Shown here piece after piece: positions 52,277-60,380 of a stretch of 64,000 bases of DNA. The stretch comes from Microbacterium sp. RU1D. GTDB taxonomy: Bacteria; Actinomycetota; Actinomycetes; Actinomycetales; Microbacteriaceae. The position numbers were made by a program, and so were the translations under genes. The DNA lies in the NCBI RefSeq assembly GCF_900156435.1, contig NZ_FTPQ01000002.1, positions 620,001-684,000 on the forward strand, in the 5' to 3' direction. How positions within the stretch are numbered: the first letter of the stretch is position 1; every line of letters starts with the position of its first letter. The notes under the pieces are model-generated. The model was not told the DNA's origin. It was given only the letters and a program-made list of their open reading frames with translations, and made no database searches.

Positions 52277-53245
52277 TCAGCGGGCCGAGATCGTCCAGCC
52301 GGCCTCGTGCGAGGCCCCGGGGTCGAGCGAGACGACACCCGTGGCGAAGTCGTAGGCGTCGTCGTTGAAGGCGTCGGGCGCGCAGGTCATGGGTTCGACC
52401 GCGAGTCCGGCCCGATGTCCGGGCGTCCCGGGCCCGGCGGGCAGGTCGGCGGTGTGGATCTGCACCCACGAGCAGTCCGCAGCCCAGCTCATCGCGACCC
52501 CCGTACCCGAGGGATCGGTGACCGTCACGGTGGCGCGGCCGTCGGCATCCCGGATCAATCCGGTGTAGGCGTGGTCGATCTCGACCGCACCGAGCACGCG
52601 CTCCTGGCGGTAGTCGAAGCGTTCGGCGTCGACCTCGACGGATGCCAGGGCGACAGGTGCGAGCCGGTCGGGCGTGACCTCCAGCACGGTGTCGGCCGGA
52701 AGCGAGAGCGTCCACTCGTCGAGCGACGCCGGACCCGCGACGAGGTACGGGTGCGGGCCGGTCCCCCACGGCGCCGGGGTGTCGGAGAGGTTGGTCGCCC
52801 GGACGGTCTGCGTCAGACCGTCCGCGCCTAGGCGGAACGTGGTCGACACCACGAGCCACCACGGGTATCCGGCCTGAGCGTTCACCGTCGCGGTGAGGGT
52901 GACGGCGTCGTCGGAGGCGTCGAGCACGTTCCAGTCGACCCACGACAGCAGCCCGTGCAGGGCGTGGCCGCGGTTCGGCTCGGTGAGCGGCAGCTGGTGC
53001 TCCTCGCCGTCGAAACGATGGATGCCGTCCACCACGCGGTTCGGCCACGGCGCGAGCGTCGTGCCGCGGTAGGCGGGACGCAGTTCGTCGGCCTCGAAGG
53101 GGACGACGAGGTCGCGGCCGTGGAAGGTGAGCGAGCGGAGGGACGCGCCGACACTGGCGATCGCGGCTTCGTAGCCGTGGGCGCGCAGGACGACGGGGGT
53201 GCCCGAGACCAGCGTGGGGGTCTCGGTGGGAACGGCAGCGGTCAT
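52277..53245 (-). CDS. galM: Aldose 1-epimerase family protein
   Basis: A 322-residue beta-sandwich enzyme of the GalM/aldose-1-epimerase family, which interconverts alpha and beta anomers of hexoses. Catalytic and substrate-contact text includes LAPWPNRVVDG, NRGHALHGLLSWVDW, TGPHPYLVAGP and GLAVEPMTCAPDAFN (with the likely general-base Glu). I use the ATG at 53245; a longer frame upstream lacks support. It is a lone gene. The sugar specificity cannot be read. Confidence 0.87.
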   Translation of the reverse strand: MTAAVPTETPTLVSGTPVVLRAHGYEAAIASVGASLRSLTFHGRDLVVPFEADELRPAYRGTTLAPWPNRVVDGIHRFDGEEHQLPLTEPNRGHALHGLLSWVDWNVLDASDDAVTLTATVNAQAGYPWWLVVSTTFRLGADGLTQTVRATNLSDTPAPWGTGPHPYLVAGPASLDEWTLSLPADTVLEVTPDRLAPVALASVEVDAERFDYRQERVLGAVEIDHAYTGLIRDADGRATVTVTDPSGTGVAMSWAADCSWVQIHTADLPAGPGTPGHRAGLAVEPMTCAPDAFNDDAYDFATGVVSLDPGASHEAGWTISAR

Positions 53246-53300
53246 TCCGCCATTATCGCGAACGCGGGCGCCCGCCCCCGGCATCCGTGTCGCAAACGAC

Positions 53301-53331
53301 GAATGCCCCGACCGCGAGGATCGGGGCATTC
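53301..53331 (-). terminator. Terminator after csbD
   Basis: GAATGCCCCGA (53301-53311) and TCGGGGCATTC (53321-53331) form a perfect 11-base stem with a 9-base loop, 12 bases beyond the CsbD stop. Confidence 0.82.
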
Positions 53332-53343
53332 GGGGAGGGCGAC

Positions 53344-53514
53344 TTACTTGAAGGCGTCCTTGACGTTCTCGCCGGCCTGCTTGGCGTGGGCCTTGGTCTG
53401 GTCCGCGTGGCCCTCGGCTTCGAGGCGCTCGTTGTCGGTGGCCTTGCCCGTGGCTTCCTTCGCCTTGCCCGCGATGTTCTCAGCGGCGTTCTTGATCTTG
53501 TCGTCGAGTCCCAT
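53344..53514 (-). CDS. CsbD family stress protein
   Basis: A 56-residue hydrophilic, highly charged protein: GLDDKIKNAAENIAGKAKEA at the start, then TDNERLEAEGHADQTKAHA. CsbD proteins are general-stress products in many bacteria, with no known biochemical activity. GGGAGG lies 7 bases before the ATG at 53514. It has its own terminator and is monocistronic, probably under a stress sigma factor, although I cannot identify the promoter. Confidence 0.9.
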   Translation of the reverse strand: MGLDDKIKNAAENIAGKAKEATGKATDNERLEAEGHADQTKAHAKQAGENVKDAFK

Positions 53515-53687
53515 GTCGGCACCTCCCGTATAGGTTTCCGGGTATCTCCCGATGTGCATCAACGCTAGATCCGCCGTCGCAGCAGGCCGGGGGGCTTGAA
53601 ATTCATGTGCGCGTGAGGCATGTCGACGGGTTAGGTTCGAAGAATGCGCCGGGGGGAAGCATCATTCGCGACGGTCGGTCACACCTC

Positions 53688-55004
53688 GTGACCGCGCCCG
53701 ACACGCTCGCCGATTTCTCGAGCCTGCTGGAAGACGCGCCGCGCGAGCCGGCGCCCCCGGGCCGCGGCGGGCGCATCGCGCTGATCGTCTTCCTGGTGAT
53801 TCTGCTGGCCACCCTCGGCGGCGGCGGCGGGTACGTCTGGTGGGCCTCGGCGGCGGCCCTCCCCGCCCCGACCGTCACCTCGAAGGCGCCCTCCGTGAGC
53901 CCCGGGGCCGTGGCATCCCTCGTCCTGCCCTCCTCGGGCTCCGCGCGTCTCGCCGTCGAGGGCGGTGAGCAGTTCCTGGGGCCGGACGCGGCCGGGGTGT
54001 TCGCCTCGTCGGGCGGCGACGACGCACGGCCCATCGCCAGCATCGCCAAGCTCGTGACGGCGTTGGTTGTGCTCGATGCGCACCCCCTGAGTGATGCCTC
54101 CGATCCCGGGCCCACCATCGCCTTCACCGAGGCAGACACCGACCTGTACGACCGCTTCTACGTGCAGGGCGTCACGATCGCGGCGATGCCCGACGGTACG
54201 CGCATGCCGCTGCACGACGCCCTGGCCACGATGTTGCTGCCTTCGGCCAGCAACTACGCGGTCGCGATCGCCCGCTGGGGGTTCGGGTCGGAGGGCGCCT
54301 ACGTCGACGCGGCCCGGTCGTGGTTGAGCCGCAACGGCCTGAACGACACGCGCATCGTGGATGCCACCGGCATCGACGCGCGCAACACCTCCACACCCGA
54401 CGACCTCGTCGCCCTCGGCCGCATCGCGGCGGCGAACCCGGCGATCGCCGCGATCACGGCGACGCGCTCGATCAGCGTGACCGGCGCGGGGACCGTGACC
54501 AACACGAACGACCTCCTCGGCACGCTCGGCGTGAACGGGCTGAAGACCGGGAATCTCGGCGACGGCACTTTCAACCTACTGTTCACGGCGTCCCTCGACG
54601 TCGGCATCGGCAGCCCGCTGAAGATCACGGGTGTGCGCCTCGGAGGCGCCACCCACGACAGCACCGACGCCGATGTGGCGCGTCTGCTGCAGAGCGTCAG
54701 CGACGGTTTCCACGATGTGACGGTCGGCTCGCTGGGCGCCACCATCGGCACGATCACGACACCGTGGGGGTCGAACGCCTCCCTCGTGCTCGCCAGGAAC
54801 GCCGAGCTGCGGACATGGTCGGACACCCCGGTGACCGTGACCCTCGACACCGTCTCCCCGCGCACCTACGCCGACGGCGAGAGGGTCGGGACGGTCACCT
54901 GGACGGCCGGACCGCAATCGACCTCGGCCGACGTGAAGATCTCCGGCGCCATCGAAGAGCCCACGCTGCTGTGGCGCCTGACCCATCCGGGCGAGCTGGG
55001 CTGA
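53688..55004 (+). CDS. D-alanyl-D-alanine carboxypeptidase-like protein
   Basis: A membrane-anchored penicillin-binding-like hydrolase of about 438 residues. One N-terminal helix spans about 30-52, after a cytoplasmic tail. The catalytic SxxK is S118-IA-K121 in RPIASIAKLVTAL, and the KTG triad is at 286-288 (VNGLKTGNLGDG). The SxN motif is expected in LLPSASNYAVAIARWG, where the third position is Ser (SAS) and the Asn follows, so it is degenerate. The start is uncertain: GTG at 53688 or GTG at 53607. It may trim peptidoglycan stem peptides. Confidence 0.82.
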   Translation: MTAPDTLADFSSLLEDAPREPAPPGRGGRIALIVFLVILLATLGGGGGYVWWASAAALPAPTVTSKAPSVSPGAVASLVLPSSGSARLAVEGGEQFLGPDAAGVFASSGGDDARPIASIAKLVTALVVLDAHPLSDASDPGPTIAFTEADTDLYDRFYVQGVTIAAMPDGTRMPLHDALATMLLPSASNYAVAIARWGFGSEGAYVDAARSWLSRNGLNDTRIVDATGIDARNTSTPDDLVALGRIAAANPAIAAITATRSISVTGAGTVTNTNDLLGTLGVNGLKTGNLGDGTFNLLFTASLDVGIGSPLKITGVRLGGATHDSTDADVARLLQSVSDGFHDVTVGSLGATIGTITTPWGSNASLVLARNAELRTWSDTPVTVTLDTVSPRTYADGERVGTVTWTAGPQSTSADVKISGAIEEPTLLWRLTHPGELG

Positions 55005-55037
55005 CGTCGGGGGCGCCGCGACTTCGGCCGTGGAGCT

Positions 55038-55733
55038 TCAGACCGCAGGCAGGTCCGCGTGCGCGATCACGGCCTCGCCGGTGTCGCGCAGCTCCATGCG
55101 CACGGCATCCCCCCGGAGAACGGCCGCGTTCAGACGGCAGACGATCGGCACCTCGGAGCCCAGCACCTCGCCCGCCGAGAACTCCGCACCGTTGACCCCG
55201 ACGAAGACCAGCTCGTAGGTCGCTCCCGCATCGAGCCCCGTCGCTTGGAGGTAGGCCTCCGTGCCCCACGTGTGCGCGACGACCTCGGCCGAGACGTCCA
55301 CGCCGTCGCGATCGTCGCTCACCGCGACGCGCTCGAGGGCGCCGAGGGTGCCAGGCGGGCCCGACGGCGCCGAGGAGTCGGAGAGTCCCGCGCCGTTGGC
55401 GCCGAGCACGACGCCCCCTACCAGGCATGCGGCCGCGGCCACCGGTGTCACCCATCGGCGCTCTCGCTTCCGCGGCGACACAGGAGGCACCGGAACCGGG
55501 GCCCCCAGGGAGGACTCGATCCGAGCGAACAGGTCTCCGTCATCGCGCGGCACGACCCACCCGACGTCGCCCTGACGCAGCCGCCCGGCGATGCCGTCGA
55601 GTGCGGCGTACTCCTCGGCACGGGCCGGATCGGAGCGACGCAGGTCGTCGAACTCCGCCTTTTCCGCCGCGGTCAGCTCTCCCGCCAGCGCGGCGGCGGC
55701 CAGTTCGGCCCAGCGATCATCAGGAGTGCGCAT
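55038..55733 (-). CDS. Anti-sigma factor (RskA-like)
   Basis: A 231-residue membrane protein. The N-terminal cytoplasmic helical part (about 1-85, LAAAALAGELTAAEKAEFDD) should bind the sigma factor and has no zinc HxxxCxxC motif. One helix (about 93-112, VTPVAAAACLVGGVVLGANG) is followed by an extracytoplasmic beta domain like RskA (TYELVFVGVNGAEFSAGEVL). The ATG at 55733 overlaps the sigma gene by 14 bases, so the two are translationally coupled. It likely holds the sigma factor inactive until proteolysis. Confidence 0.86.
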   Translation of the reverse strand: MRTPDDRWAELAAAALAGELTAAEKAEFDDLRRSDPARAEEYAALDGIAGRLRQGDVGWVVPRDDGDLFARIESSLGAPVPVPPVSPRKRERRWVTPVAAAACLVGGVVLGANGAGLSDSSAPSGPPGTLGALERVAVSDDRDGVDVSAEVVAHTWGTEAYLQATGLDAGATYELVFVGVNGAEFSAGEVLGSEVPIVCRLNAAVLRGDAVRMELRDTGEAVIAHADLPAV

Positions 55734-56250
55734 CGGTCTCCTCCATCTCCTCGAGGTGCGTGCGAAGGGCGCGGAGCCCGTGGAACGTGCGTGTGCGCCA
55801 CGTCGTGACGGGGACGCCCGTGGCATCCGCGAGCTCCTGATACGACCGACCGTGCAGGTGAATTGCCACGACCGCGGTGCGATGCGCCTCGCTGAGCACC
55901 GACAGCGCCTCGAGCATGCGCAGGCGATCGAGCGGGTCGATCGCCTCCGCTGCCCGGCTCTCAAGCTCTCCCTGGTCACCGATCACCGGCAGGCGCGCCC
56001 GAGCGCGGAGGGCGTCGACGATCACGTTGCGCGCGATCGAGAACAGCCACGTTCGCTCGGATGCGGCCCGCGCGTCGAAACGGTCGCGCGCCCGCCACGC
56101 GCGCAGGAACGTCTCCTGCACGCAGTCCTCGGCCAACGGCCGGTCGCGTAAGGCGTTCACCGCGAACCCCAGCAGGGCATGGCCGTTGTCGTCGAACGCG
56201 CGGCGCAGGTCGAATGCCGGGCGTGTGCTCGATCGTCGAGAAGCGCGCAT
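55720..56250 (-). CDS. ECF sigma factor (SigK-like)
   Basis: An extracytoplasmic-function sigma factor of 176 residues. Region 2 has ALLGFAVNALRDRPLAEDCV and QETFLRAWRARDRFDARA, then ERTWLFSIARNVIVDALRAR. Region 4 has LSVLSEAHRTAVVAIHLHGR and SYQELADATGVPVTTWRTRT. I chose the ATG at 56250 because GGGGGAG precedes it by about 6 bases. It is the first gene of a sigma/anti-sigma operon and faces the CHRD-sortase genes across 221 bases. Those genes are its likely targets. Confidence 0.9.
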   Translation of the reverse strand: MRASRRSSTRPAFDLRRAFDDNGHALLGFAVNALRDRPLAEDCVQETFLRAWRARDRFDARAASERTWLFSIARNVIVDALRARARLPVIGDQGELESRAAEAIDPLDRLRMLEALSVLSEAHRTAVVAIHLHGRSYQELADATGVPVTTWRTRTFHGLRALRTHLEEMEETDAHS

Positions 56251-56471
56251 CCGCAACTCCCCCTCGCGTCCCGTGTAGTCGGACTCCGTCACCCGTGTCG
56301 TCCTCTCCGAGGGTAACCGTCGCCCGCCGACGTCCTCGTGAGGGAGTACGCCCGTGGCGGTCCCGGCGTTCACGTGCGGGAAGAAATTTCCGGATGCCGT
56401 GAACGCGCGGCCCCCGGTGGTCGTACTCCCCCGCAACCGGACACTCCGCGTCCCGATCGAAAGGCACGACG
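56251..56471. promoter_or_regulatory. Divergent promoter region between the sigma factor and CHRD genes
   Basis: The 221-base gap should hold promoters in both directions. A palindromic patch GGAAGAAATTTCC (56379-56391, core GAAATTTC) lies about 80 bases upstream of the CHRD gene in an otherwise GC-rich run. It could be an ECF promoter element or an operator. No other motif stands out. Confidence 0.35.
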
Positions 56472-57182
56472 ATGACGAAGAAGACGTACGCCCGCCCACT
56501 CACGATCGGCGCCCTGGCCGGCGTCGCCCTCCTGGCCGTCGGCGTCCCGGCGCACGCCGAGACCGAGGTCGCCGAACCCGCCGAGTTCACGAGCGCGTTC
56601 ACGGTCATGGCCACCCCCGACCAGGTGATCAACAACGACGGCGTCGCCGCCCCCGGCGAGGAGGGCGCCACCGGCACATTCACGTTCCGCATCAATTCCG
56701 ACCTCGACATCATCTGCTACGACATCCGCCTCGAGGGCGTCACCGGCGACTACCAGAGCCCCGCAAAGACCGCCACGCACATCCACGAAGCGGCCGTGGG
56801 CGAGCCCGGACCGCCTCGGATCGCCTTCCCGAACCCGACCCCCGTGGGCGACGGACCCCGCACCTCCTCGGGGTGCCTGCAGGGCCCCTTCACCACGGGC
56901 GTGGTCGCCAACGGCGCCGACACCGGCGAGGGCTTCACCCTGAAGCAGATCGAGGCCGACCCCGCCGGCTTCACCGGCGACTCGCACACCGTCGACTTCG
57001 CGGCCGGCGTCGTCCGCGGGCAGCTGTCCGCAATCCCCGTCGGTGGCGTCGACACCGGCGCCGGTGGTTCCGCCACGGCGGATGCCGGCGGGTGGGGTCT
57101 CGCCGCGGCTGCGGGCGGTCTCGGAGTCGTGGCCGCGGGTGCACTCGCGCTACGCCGCCGTCACGCGTCGTCGGCGAAGTGA
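56472..57182 (+). CDS. CHRD-domain surface protein with C-terminal anchor
   Basis: A secreted protein of 236 residues. A signal peptide (1-29, ending VGVPAHA) is followed by a CHRD domain (about 35-185; FRINSDLDIICYDIRLEGVT, THIHEAAVGEPGPPRI), in which His residues and C82/C135 may bind metal or form a disulfide. The C-terminus is PVGGVDTGAGG (189-199), then a helix (about 207-226) and RRRHASSAK, i.e. a cell-wall sorting layout without LPxTG. A class F sortase gene overlaps the stop. CHRD function is poorly known. Confidence 0.85.
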   Translation: MTKKTYARPLTIGALAGVALLAVGVPAHAETEVAEPAEFTSAFTVMATPDQVINNDGVAAPGEEGATGTFTFRINSDLDIICYDIRLEGVTGDYQSPAKTATHIHEAAVGEPGPPRIAFPNPTPVGDGPRTSSGCLQGPFTTGVVANGADTGEGFTLKQIEADPAGFTGDSHTVDFAAGVVRGQLSAIPVGGVDTGAGGSATADAGGWGLAAAAGGLGVVAAGALALRRRHASSAK

Positions 57183-57823
57183 CCGACGCACGGCGCGGTG
57201 CGCGGCGCTCGTCCTTTTCGGGACGGCCGCGGCGCACCGCGTGCGTGCTCGTCGTGGGCGCGCTGATGACCATCACCGGTTGCAGCTCCCCGCTCGCGGC
57301 CGATGAGCCGCCGCCCCAGATGACGACCGCGTCTCCCCCGGTGCCGTCACCCCCTCGGGCCGCGACGGCTCCCTCTGCCGCTGCATCCCCTCCCGTGCGC
57401 GTCTCGATCCCGGCGATCGACCTGGACGAGTCGCTGATCAACCTGGGCATCGACGGCGACGGCGCCATGGAGGTTCCCGCCGATTATGACGAGGTCGGTT
57501 GGTTCAGCGGCGGAGGACTTCCCGGGGGCACGGGCCCGACGGTGATCGCCGCGCACGTCGACTCCCCCACCGGGCCCGCGATCTTCCAGAATCTGGAGGA
57601 TCTCGTCGTCGGGGACCTCGTCGAGGTGCAGGATGCCGATGGCCGGATCCACGCCTACCGCGTCACCGAGGCGGCCGACTACCCCAAGGCGGCGTTCCCC
57701 ACCGCGCGCGTCTTCGGGGCGACCGCGCGAGATGAACTCCGACTGATCACGTGCGGCGGTGTCTTCGACCGCGATTCGGGGCACTATGTCGACAACCGCG
57801 TGGTCTATGCGGAGCGGGTTTGA
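57179..57823 (+). CDS. Class F sortase with possible lipobox
   Basis: A 214-residue sortase. The catalytic triad is His126 (VIAAHVDSPTGPAIFQNL), Cys192 (LRLITCGGVFDRDSGHYVDN) and Arg207 (NRVVYAERV). The fold starts at VRVSIPAIDLDESLINLGID, as in actinobacterial class F enzymes. An N-terminal helix with TITGC (Cys35) looks like a lipobox, so the sortase may be a lipoprotein. The GTG at 57179 overlaps the CHRD stop (GTGA), strongly implying that the CHRD protein is its substrate. Confidence 0.87.
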   Translation: MTDARRGARRSSFSGRPRRTACVLVVGALMTITGCSSPLAADEPPPQMTTASPPVPSPPRAATAPSAAASPPVRVSIPAIDLDESLINLGIDGDGAMEVPADYDEVGWFSGGGLPGGTGPTVIAAHVDSPTGPAIFQNLEDLVVGDLVEVQDADGRIHAYRVTEAADYPKAAFPTARVFGATARDELRLITCGGVFDRDSGHYVDNRVVYAERV

Positions 57824-58159
57824 AGCCCGGCACGTACCGAGATGGTCGCGCCCACAGGGCTGCGCTCGTCCGGTCGGCGACGCCGATCTGCCGGAACACA
57901 CTGCCCAGATGCGCTCGGCGCCCGCGTCCGTGGCGAGATCGCGGAGCACGCGCAGACCGAGGTGCCCCTCAGCCGGGGCGTCGAGCACCGCCCGCGCATC
58001 GAAACCGGGGCCGTCGTCGGCGAGGAGCGGATCGACGCGGTCGACGACGACCCCGTCGACGGCGTCGGAGGTGTCGGCCACGACCGCGGCGTGACTCCAC
58101 ACGTGTTCCAGTACGCGACCCGCCGGAGCGATCCGCACCCTGACACGCCGATGCATCTA
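57805..58159 (-). pseudogene. Probable remnant of a sensor histidine kinase ATPase domain
   Basis: The minus strand between the sortase and the next gene has no intact gene but reads VRVRIAPAGRVLEHV and ADDGPGFDARAV, then EGHLGLRVLRDLATDAGA, which match the G1/G2 region of NarL-type histidine kinases. In a second frame the same strand ends SPVGATISVRAGL before a stop at 57805, like the C-terminal strand of such a domain. This suggests a kinase gene that lost its N-terminus and gained a frameshift. It is about 380 bases with no other content. Confidence 0.45.
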
Positions 58160-58204
58160 CGACCAGGTCGGGCCGAGTAATGCAACGCCCCCGCAGAACA
58201 CGTG

Positions 58205-58741
58205 CTACGTGGGCTGCGGCCCCCCGAGCGCATCGACGAGGTTCCGCGGGTCGATGTCGAGGTTCTCGGCGGAGACCGTGCGACGACGTCGCTTGCGTCC
58301 GTCCTGCCGCGTGAAGACGACGAGAGCGGTCTGAAGCAGGCCGGATGCCGGGCGGATCTCGGCGAGCGTGCCCTCGCGGGGCCATTCCTCGGCGCGCACC
58401 GCCGGAGCGAAAGCGGACGGTCTTTCGAGGGCGGGAAACTGGACGGTCGTGGGAGTGATCGCGACCGCGACCTCGGGCATGCGCGGCCGTCGCCGGAGCT
58501 GGCGCACACCCAGCGCGCCGATGGCGAGGGGGACCGCAAGCGTCAGAGCGAGCAGAAGTGCGGCGGCCCCCTGTCCGTCCGCGGCCACGGCCACGATCGG
58601 CAGCAGCGTGACGAATCCCCAGAGCACCGCGAGAGCCAATGCCGCGACGCCCTGCCCGCGCACGACCTTTCGCAGGGTCTGCTCAACGGCAGCCCGCTTG
58701 ACCGCGTCGTAACGCGCCACCACCGTCGCCGCAGGGGTCAT
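58205..58741 (-). CDS. Membrane protein of unknown function (WXG-like cluster)
   Basis: A 178-residue protein with two hydrophobic helices (about 30-52 and 58-80; VAALALAVLWGFVTLLPIVA), followed by a polar domain that may be PH-like (VAVAITPTTVQFPALERPSA and LLQTALVVFTRQDGRKRR). The ATG at 58741 overlaps the preceding gene by 4 bases (ATGA). It is the third member of a three-gene unit that begins with a WXG100-like protein. No known family is recognised. Confidence 0.65.
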   Translation of the reverse strand: MTPAATVVARYDAVKRAAVEQTLRKVVRGQGVAALALAVLWGFVTLLPIVAVAADGQGAAALLLALTLAVPLAIGALGVRQLRRRPRMPEVAVAITPTTVQFPALERPSAFAPAVRAEEWPREGTLAEIRPASGLLQTALVVFTRQDGRKRRRRTVSAENLDIDPRNLVDALGGPQPT

Positions 58742-59187
58742 CGCGTGCCCATCGCTGACTCGTCCGGGTCGTCGCCCGTGTGGTGGACGACATCCCAACC
58801 GCCGCGCGCGTCATCACGAATCGCGTCCGCGGTGGCGGCAGCACGGCGCATGAGATCCGCGAAATCGGAAGCCACCTCGTCCCGTGTCGGTGTCCGCAGG
58901 CGCCGACGGGCTTGTTCGACAGCCTCGTCGAGCGCGCGACGCTGGTCCGGATCGACGGCGGGCAGCTCCGCGGGGTCGGGGAGGCGAGGGTCGATCGACT
59001 CTCTCCATCGGGGATCGTGCAACAGCGTCCGCAGCGGTCGCTTGCCACTGGCGATGAGTCGGAGTCGACTGGCGTACGCCTCGTCGTCGGTCGCGTCCGC
59101 CAGCGCGATCAACCGCTTCTGGAGGGCTCGGGCGAAGTCGTCGCCGGCGGTGCGCAGCAGCGCAGCCGATACGTCGGGAAGTTCCAC
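58738..59187 (-). CDS. Helical protein of unknown function (WXG-like cluster)
   Basis: A 149-residue, charged, mostly helical soluble protein: VSAALLRTAGDDFARALQKR at the start, then ALADATDDEAYASRLRLIAS and a C-terminal helix RDEVASDFADLMRRAAATAD. There is no signal peptide or membrane helix. The GTG at 59187 follows the WXG-like gene stop by one base, and its own stop overlaps the next gene. It could be a chaperone or partner for the upstream protein, but this is inference from gene order. Confidence 0.65.
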   Translation of the reverse strand: MELPDVSAALLRTAGDDFARALQKRLIALADATDDEAYASRLRLIASGKRPLRTLLHDPRWRESIDPRLPDPAELPAVDPDQRRALDEAVEQARRRLRTPTRDEVASDFADLMRRAAATADAIRDDARGGWDVVHHTGDDPDESAMGTR

Positions 59188-59188
59188 G

Positions 59189-60282
59189 TCAGGCCTCCGG
59201 GAGAGGAACGAACTCGATGGCAGTGGTGGCGGAGCCGATGGTCGCTCCGGCCGCGATCGTCACCGAGAGCGTGGTCATCATGACGCCCCACGCGCTCGAG
59301 AACGCCTGCACGACCGCGACGATTGCCGAGACGACTGCGGGCACGGCCGTTGCACCCCCGCTGAAGAGCGCGGCGATGGCCTCGCCGATCGACGCGAATC
59401 CCATCAGGAAGACGATGAGCGCATCGACGGCCGCGTCGAGCGCCGAGAGCAAGGCCTGACACGCCCCGAAGGCCGCCCATGCCGCGCTGGAGTACTTCGA
59501 CGCGAGGTCGCCGTAGACCTCCGGCTGGGCGGCGAACGCTGCCGTCAGTTCCGCGAAGTATTCACCCGCGCGATCGGCGCTCTCTCCACTCGTCCAGCCG
59601 GCGAATACGTCGACGGCGAGGTTGTGGACCGTGGCGCCGAGCCCCTCGAAGAACTCCCCCAGGTGACCGAAGGCGCTCCCCGCCAGGGCCACCTTGTCCC
59701 AGTCGCCGCTGAGCTTCTGGGCGAGGAACTCGAACAGGTCCTGACCCCCGGTCAGCGACGGCGCGACGAGTTGGACCAGCGCGTTGAGAACCTGCCGGCC
59801 CCAGTAGGAGAGCGAGATGTAATCCGGCCAGTTCAGGATGTCCCACACGACGGTGAACGCCGGGTCCGATACGGACGACTCGGGAGCCGCGAGCGCTGCC
59901 GCCGGCGAATCGAGGAGGAAGGCCTGGCGATTTGTGCTCCCGTCGATGGGCGTCGTCGCCACGTCGGGGTCGAGGTCATGGAACAGGTCTCCCACGCTGA
60001 GCTGGGCGTCGTTCTCGTTCTCGTCGAAGCGTCGAGCGACATCGTCCAGCGCCCCACCGGAAGCGACCATCAGCGCCTTGGATCGCACGAGCCCGGAATC
60101 CACCCTCGATGCAAAAGAGCTGTGCTCCGACAGCAGCCATTGGATCAACGTGCCGCCCGCCCACGACTGGGCCTTGTCGATATGGGTGTCGAAGTACTGC
60201 AGCGCACGACTCACGTCGTCGGCGAGCTGCACGCACGCTTCGCTCCCCCTCGAACCACCGATGTGTCGACCTGGATCGTCAT
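59189..60282 (-). CDS. WXG100-like protein with hydrophobic C-terminus; frame broken near the start
   Basis: A protein of about 347-364 residues. The N-terminal helical part (ALQYFDTHIDKAQSWAGG, ending in a Trp-Ala-Gly-Gly turn) resembles WXG100 type VII secretion substrates; the C-terminal quarter has two or three hydrophobic helices (ALIVFLMGFASIGEAIAALF, VVSAIVAVVQAFSSAWGVMM). The intact frame starts only at a GTG at 60232. An ATG at 60282, with a good ribosome site (GGGGAG, 7 bases away) and the opening MTIQVDTSVV, is out of frame by one base; one extra G in the run at 60245-60249 would join the two. So it is probably frameshifted or a sequencing error. Confidence 0.6.
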
Positions 60283-60380
60283 GAGCATCTCCCCCCGAAG
60301 CGTGTCGTCAGCCTACACATGACGTCAGCTTCGGCCTCCGGCGCTCCCGAGCTCGTCGCCGGCGTTGCCGATCCGTTCCT

